This document shows positions 14,499-16,905 of a stretch of 16,905 bases of DNA, piece by piece. The first letter of the stretch is position 1; every line of letters starts with the position of its first letter. The notes beneath the pieces were generated by a model. It had not been told where the DNA came from, did no database searches, and was given only the letters and a program-made list of their open reading frames with translations. Source of the DNA: an uncultured Collinsella sp. (lineage in GTDB: Bacteria; Actinomycetota; Coriobacteriia; Coriobacteriales; Coriobacteriaceae); assembly GCA_902475445.1 (NCBI GenBank), contig CABRZN010000029.1, positions 1-16,905 on the forward strand, given 5' to 3'. The translations under genes were made by a program, and so were the position numbers.

Positions 14499-14852
14499 GG
14501 AAACTGTGACCCGGAATTGCCACTCGGAATGGGACGCGCTTTCCGGACAGCCCTCAACCGGAAACCGCATCCCAGATTTCGGCTCCAAACCGGGATGCGC
14601 TTTCCCGGCGGCGTTTCTGGCGGAAATTGCGCCCCGGAATGAGCGCTCAGAGTGGGACATGCTTTCCTAACGAGGCCGCATGCGGAAACTACGTCCCGGA
14701 TTCGACGCTCAGAATGGGATGCATTTTCCGGTAGAAGCTTCAGCGGAAAGTGCATCCCAGAATTCAGGCTCAGAACGGGACACGCTTTCCGGATGGGATG
14801 CTTGGCGGAAACTACGGCCCAGTTTTTGGCTCCAGAACGGGATGCATTTTCC
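14499..14852. repeat. Palindromic repeat array, block 2 (61-62 bp period)
   Basis: Left arms (GGGA-N5-TTTCC) begin at 14531, 14592, 14654, 14716, 14777 and 14839, spaced 61, 62, 62, 61 and 62 bp. Right arms (GGAAA-N5-TCCC or close) begin at 14499, 14560, 14622, 14684, 14745 and 14807. This gives five hairpins plus an unpaired right arm at the start and an unpaired left arm at the end. The hairpin at 14716-14758 pairs fully with one G-U wobble; others carry two to four mismatches. The linkers include GAATTC and GCTCAGA motifs. Loop sequences of 15-16 nt are related to each other, so this is not a CRISPR array with unique spacers. Confidence 0.9.
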
Positions 14853-14907
14853 GGAACGGTCCACGTACGGTGGTGTACCGCCCCTTTTGCGTGCGCCGCT
14901 TGTCGAA

Positions 14908-14963
14908 TTACGTTATAGCTAGCTATATTATAGGAAGGTATAATATAGCTAGCTATAACGTAA
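14908..14963. promoter_or_regulatory. Large perfect inverted repeat, probable operator/promoter of the ATPase gene
   Basis: Two perfect 25-nt arms (14908-14932 and 14939-14963) flank the 6-nt centre GGAAGG. Each arm contains the self-palindrome TATAGCTAGCTATA (14914-14927 and 14944-14957), centred 30 bp apart, about three helical turns. TATAAT at 14939-14944 is a good -10. TATATT at 14924-14929 with TTGTCG at 14900-14905 (18-bp spacer) is another possible promoter. The element ends 15 bp before the ATPase start codon and is very AT-rich against its surroundings. A dimeric regulator binding both palindromes would block transcription; a cruciform or mRNA hairpin is an alternative. Confidence 0.75.
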
Positions 14964-14978
14964 AGGAAGGATGGTCCT

Positions 14979-16358
14979 ATGTTTATCGGAAGAACAGCGG
15001 AAATGTCCGAGCTCAATCGACTGTATGGCACGGGCTCCTTTGAGATGCCTGTGATTTACGGCCGCCGTCGTGTGGGTAAAACGCGTCTTATCACAGAGTT
15101 CATCCAAGGCAAGAAGGCTATTTACTTTCAAGCTCGTCGTACCAATGCAGAGGCAAATCTGCACGGCTTTAGCCAGGCGATACTTGCGGGTTCGGTTGGT
15201 GCTGCAGGCGTGTCGTTTCGTAGTTTTGACGAGGCGTTCGATGCATTGGCCACCATGGCTCGCACGGAACGTTTGATTGTCGTGATTGACGAGTACCCCT
15301 ATCTCGCCCAATCGAATCCCGAGATCAGCTCGTTGCTGCAAGACAAGATCGATCACCTGTACAAAGAGACCAAGCTCATGCTGATTCTATGCGGCTCGTC
15401 TCTTTCGTTTATGGAAGAGCAGGTGTTGGGCTACGAGAGCCCACTATACGGTAGGCGTACAGCCCAGTTTAAGATCATGCCGCTCGATTTTACGACGACC
15501 CTCGGCCTGTGGCATAGCATGGGTCGCGAAGACGCTGCGGTTTGCTATGGCATGACGGGCGGCATTCCTGCATATATCGAGAAAGTCGATCCTGCCGCAC
15601 CGCTCAAGGACAACATCAAACGTCTTTTTCTTACTCCTACGGGTTATCTCTTTGAGGAGCCGAGTAACCTGCTGTTGCAAGAGTGCCGCAATCCCGAGCA
15701 ATATGATGCGATCGTGCAAGCAATTGCCCAGGGGCGCTCGAGAATTTCGGAGATTGCGAGCTCCACGGGAATCCCTGCGAGCAACGTTAAGAGCTATGTG
15801 GATAAGCTGGCGTCGCTTGGGATTGTCGAGCGCGAGCTGCCCCTAAACGAGACGAGCAATAAGCGGGCCGTGTATCTGCTGAGCGACCAGATGTTTAGGT
15901 TCTGGTACAAGTTTGTGCCGCAGAACATCGGGCTGATTCAAAACGATATGGCCGAGATGGCGTATAAGCGCATTGAGCCGCACATATCGGATTACATGGG
16001 TACGGTCTTTGAGCTTATATGCAAACAATACGTGTACGAACTCGCGCGCGCGGGCCAGCTCGATGTGGTTCCGGCGAGCGTCGGGCGCTGGTGGGGGACG
16101 GATAATCGCACGCATACGCAGGAAGAAATCGACTTGATTGTTGACGATGGCGAGGGCACTGCACTGTTTGCGGAGTGCAAATGGCGCAATGAACCGGCGG
16201 GCGAAGACGTGCTGCAAAAGCTCGTTCATCGAAGCGAGCTCTTTAGACGGCAACGAAAAAGCTATGCGCTTTTTTCAAAAAGCGGCTTTACGCAGGGATG
16301 TCGGGATGCCGCGGAGAGTAGGGGAGACGTCAAGCTGATCTCGTTTGCCGAGATGTGA
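14979..16358 (+). CDS. AAA ATPase with C-terminal PD-(D/E)XK-like (DUF234) domain
   Basis: This 459-residue protein starts at ATG 14979, with AAAGGAAGG 8 bp upstream; the ATG at 14971 is out of frame. It opens with FIGRTAEMSELNRLY, typical of the archaeal/bacterial AAA ATPase family paired with DUF234. Walker A is YGRRRVGKT (27-35) and Walker B is LIVVIDEYPYL (99-109, Asp104/Glu105). A sensor-like LILCGSS follows at 135-141. A winged-helix-like part at about 240-300 (ISEIASSTGIPASNVKSYVDKL) comes before the C-terminal nuclease-like motif EEIDLIV…LFAECKW (Asp385, Glu399, Lys401). No membrane segments are visible. The cellular role of this family is not established; DNA-related, defence and regulatory roles have been suggested by domain content. 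Its own strong palindromic control element suggests tight regulation. Confidence 0.88.
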   Translation: MFIGRTAEMSELNRLYGTGSFEMPVIYGRRRVGKTRLITEFIQGKKAIYFQARRTNAEANLHGFSQAILAGSVGAAGVSFRSFDEAFDALATMARTERLIVVIDEYPYLAQSNPEISSLLQDKIDHLYKETKLMLILCGSSLSFMEEQVLGYESPLYGRRTAQFKIMPLDFTTTLGLWHSMGREDAAVCYGMTGGIPAYIEKVDPAAPLKDNIKRLFLTPTGYLFEEPSNLLLQECRNPEQYDAIVQAIAQGRSRISEIASSTGIPASNVKSYVDKLASLGIVERELPLNETSNKRAVYLLSDQMFRFWYKFVPQNIGLIQNDMAEMAYKRIEPHISDYMGTVFELICKQYVYELARAGQLDVVPASVGRWWGTDNRTHTQEEIDLIVDDGEGTALFAECKWRNEPAGEDVLQKLVHRSELFRRQRKSYALFSKSGFTQGCRDAAESRGDVKLISFAEM

Positions 16359-16455
16359 GGGGCCACCCTGTGTTTGTGTCTGCACAGGCGGTTACGCTTA
16401 CTGCGACGAAGCCGTTCGAGAAACGAGCGGCAGGCAACGGAGAGAGGCCCTAACC

Positions 16456-16905
16456 ATGTCAGCTGAAAAGACGCCGTGTATCTCGGCTATCGATACGACG
16501 AACTTTGCGCGCCAGATCGTGCTGGACTTTGAGTTTGCGCCGGTGTCAAAGCAACGCCAGCGCCGTGGGCTGCGCAATGAGATTATCGAGGTCGGCGCCG
16601 TCAAGCTCGATTACCACGGCAACGTTATGGGCGAGTTCTCGCAGTTTGTGCAGACGGAATTTACCGAAGGCGTTGCGTTCTCCGTCTGCGAGCTTACGGT
16701 GATATCGGCCGTGGACACCGCGATGGCCGATCCGCTCTATGTGGTGATCAAAAGGCTCAGCGATTGCATCGGTCGCTACTCCGTCCAAGTGGTTTGCTGG
16801 AGCGGGACGGACCGTCGACAGCTTTTGACCGAGTGCCAGGCAAAGCACATCGACCTTTCCGCATTTCCTGCGGACTGGGCCGACCTGCAGGTGTTTTACA
16901 CCTCG
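16456..16905 (+). CDS. DEDD-family 3'-5' exonuclease (ERI-1/KapD-like), C-terminus cut by window edge
   Basis: 150 codons are open from ATG 16456 to the window end, with GGAGAGAGG about 8 bp upstream. IVLDFEF (Asp24, Glu26) is the first DEDD metal motif. NEIIEVGAVKLD (41-52) is the usual following strand of ERI-1/KapD-type and DnaQ-like exonucleases, and CELTVISAVDTA (79-90) matches the ELTGIT…VD.A pattern. WSGTDRRQLLTEC (115-127) supplies the second motif Asp (Asp119). The third motif would lie beyond the window. Members trim RNA or DNA 3' ends with two metal ions in the cytosol. The 97-bp gap after the ATPase gene has no clear terminator, so read-through from that gene is possible. Confidence 0.8.
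   Translation, partial: MSAEKTPCISAIDTTNFARQIVLDFEFAPVSKQRQRRGLRNEIIEVGAVKLDYHGNVMGEFSQFVQTEFTEGVAFSVCELTVISAVDTAMADPLYVVIKRLSDCIGRYSVQVVCWSGTDRRQLLTECQAKHIDLSAFPADWADLQVFYTS

Noticed and set aside
14397..14642. 81-codon plus-strand frame starting with a hydrophobic, signal-like stretch
   Set aside because: It has a GTG start with no ribosome site, and most of the frame is made of the palindromic repeat.
14499..14852. CRISPR array
   Set aside because: The repeats are degenerate, the 15-16 nt loops are related to each other and too short for spacers, and no cas genes are present.
14237..15031. 264-codon minus-strand frame
   Set aside because: It reads through the repeat block and the operator palindrome and has no motif beyond the repeat-derived peptides.
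16367..16388. Terminator after the ATPase gene
   Set aside because: A 6-bp stem CCTGTG/CACAGG with a 10-nt loop is present, but no T-run follows, so it is too weak to call.

Overview
The window reads as a chromosomal piece of a high-GC Gram-positive gut anaerobe. A Collinsella-like member of the Coriobacteriia is the best guess. This is inferred from the strong GC bias at third codon positions, the Shine-Dalgarno style, the anaerobic purine/molybdenum-hydroxylase gene set and the types of accessory gene. No rRNA or other marker gene is present to prove it.

Layout. (1) 1-1689, minus strand: the N-terminal 563 codons of a U32-family protein of the RlhA/collagenase-like type, running off the left edge. 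(2) 1978-2355, plus: ridA, an enamine/imine deaminase. It ends at a bidirectional terminator (2385-2424) shared with a convergent gene for a YheO-type PAS-HTH regulator (2480-3136, minus). (3) 3489-12857, plus: a purine-catabolism operon, divergent from that regulator. It encodes an NCS2 nucleobase permease, the amidohydrolase SsnA, the YgfK iron-sulfur flavoprotein, a ferredoxin with four CxxCxxCxxxCP motifs, and an XdhD-type molybdenum hydroxylase whose reading frame is broken near 11365. A terminator follows at 12927-12958. (4) 12963-16905: an accessory-looking tail. It holds two blocks of a regular 61-62 bp palindromic repeat on either side of a minus-strand gene for an AbiEi-like/DUF559-like protein. 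After these come a perfect 25-bp inverted repeat that looks like an operator/promoter, an AAA ATPase with a C-terminal PD-(D/E)XK-like domain (DUF234 type), and the start of a DEDD 3'-5' exonuclease cut by the right edge.

How the genes fit together. The permease would import a purine such as xanthine, urate or a related base. The regulator probably senses a small ligand through its PAS domain and controls the divergent operon. XdhD would carry out molybdenum-dependent hydroxylation or reductive chemistry on the purine ring. There is no separate FAD subunit, so the [2Fe-2S] domain of XdhD probably exchanges electrons with YgfK (GltD-like, FAD and NAD(P) sites) through the four-cluster ferredoxin. 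SsnA would remove an amino group or open a ring. ygfK, ssnA and xdhD are three genes of the purine/urate-degradation set known from E. coli and gut anaerobes. The other members of that set (ygeX, ygeY, ygeW, hyuA) are not in this window.

The least explained signals are the periodic palindrome array, in which block 1 is a gap-free copy of part of block 2 at a constant offset of 1654 bp; the large AT-rich operator before the ATPase gene; the frameshift in xdhD; and Gln at two permease positions that are acidic in characterised xanthine transporters.
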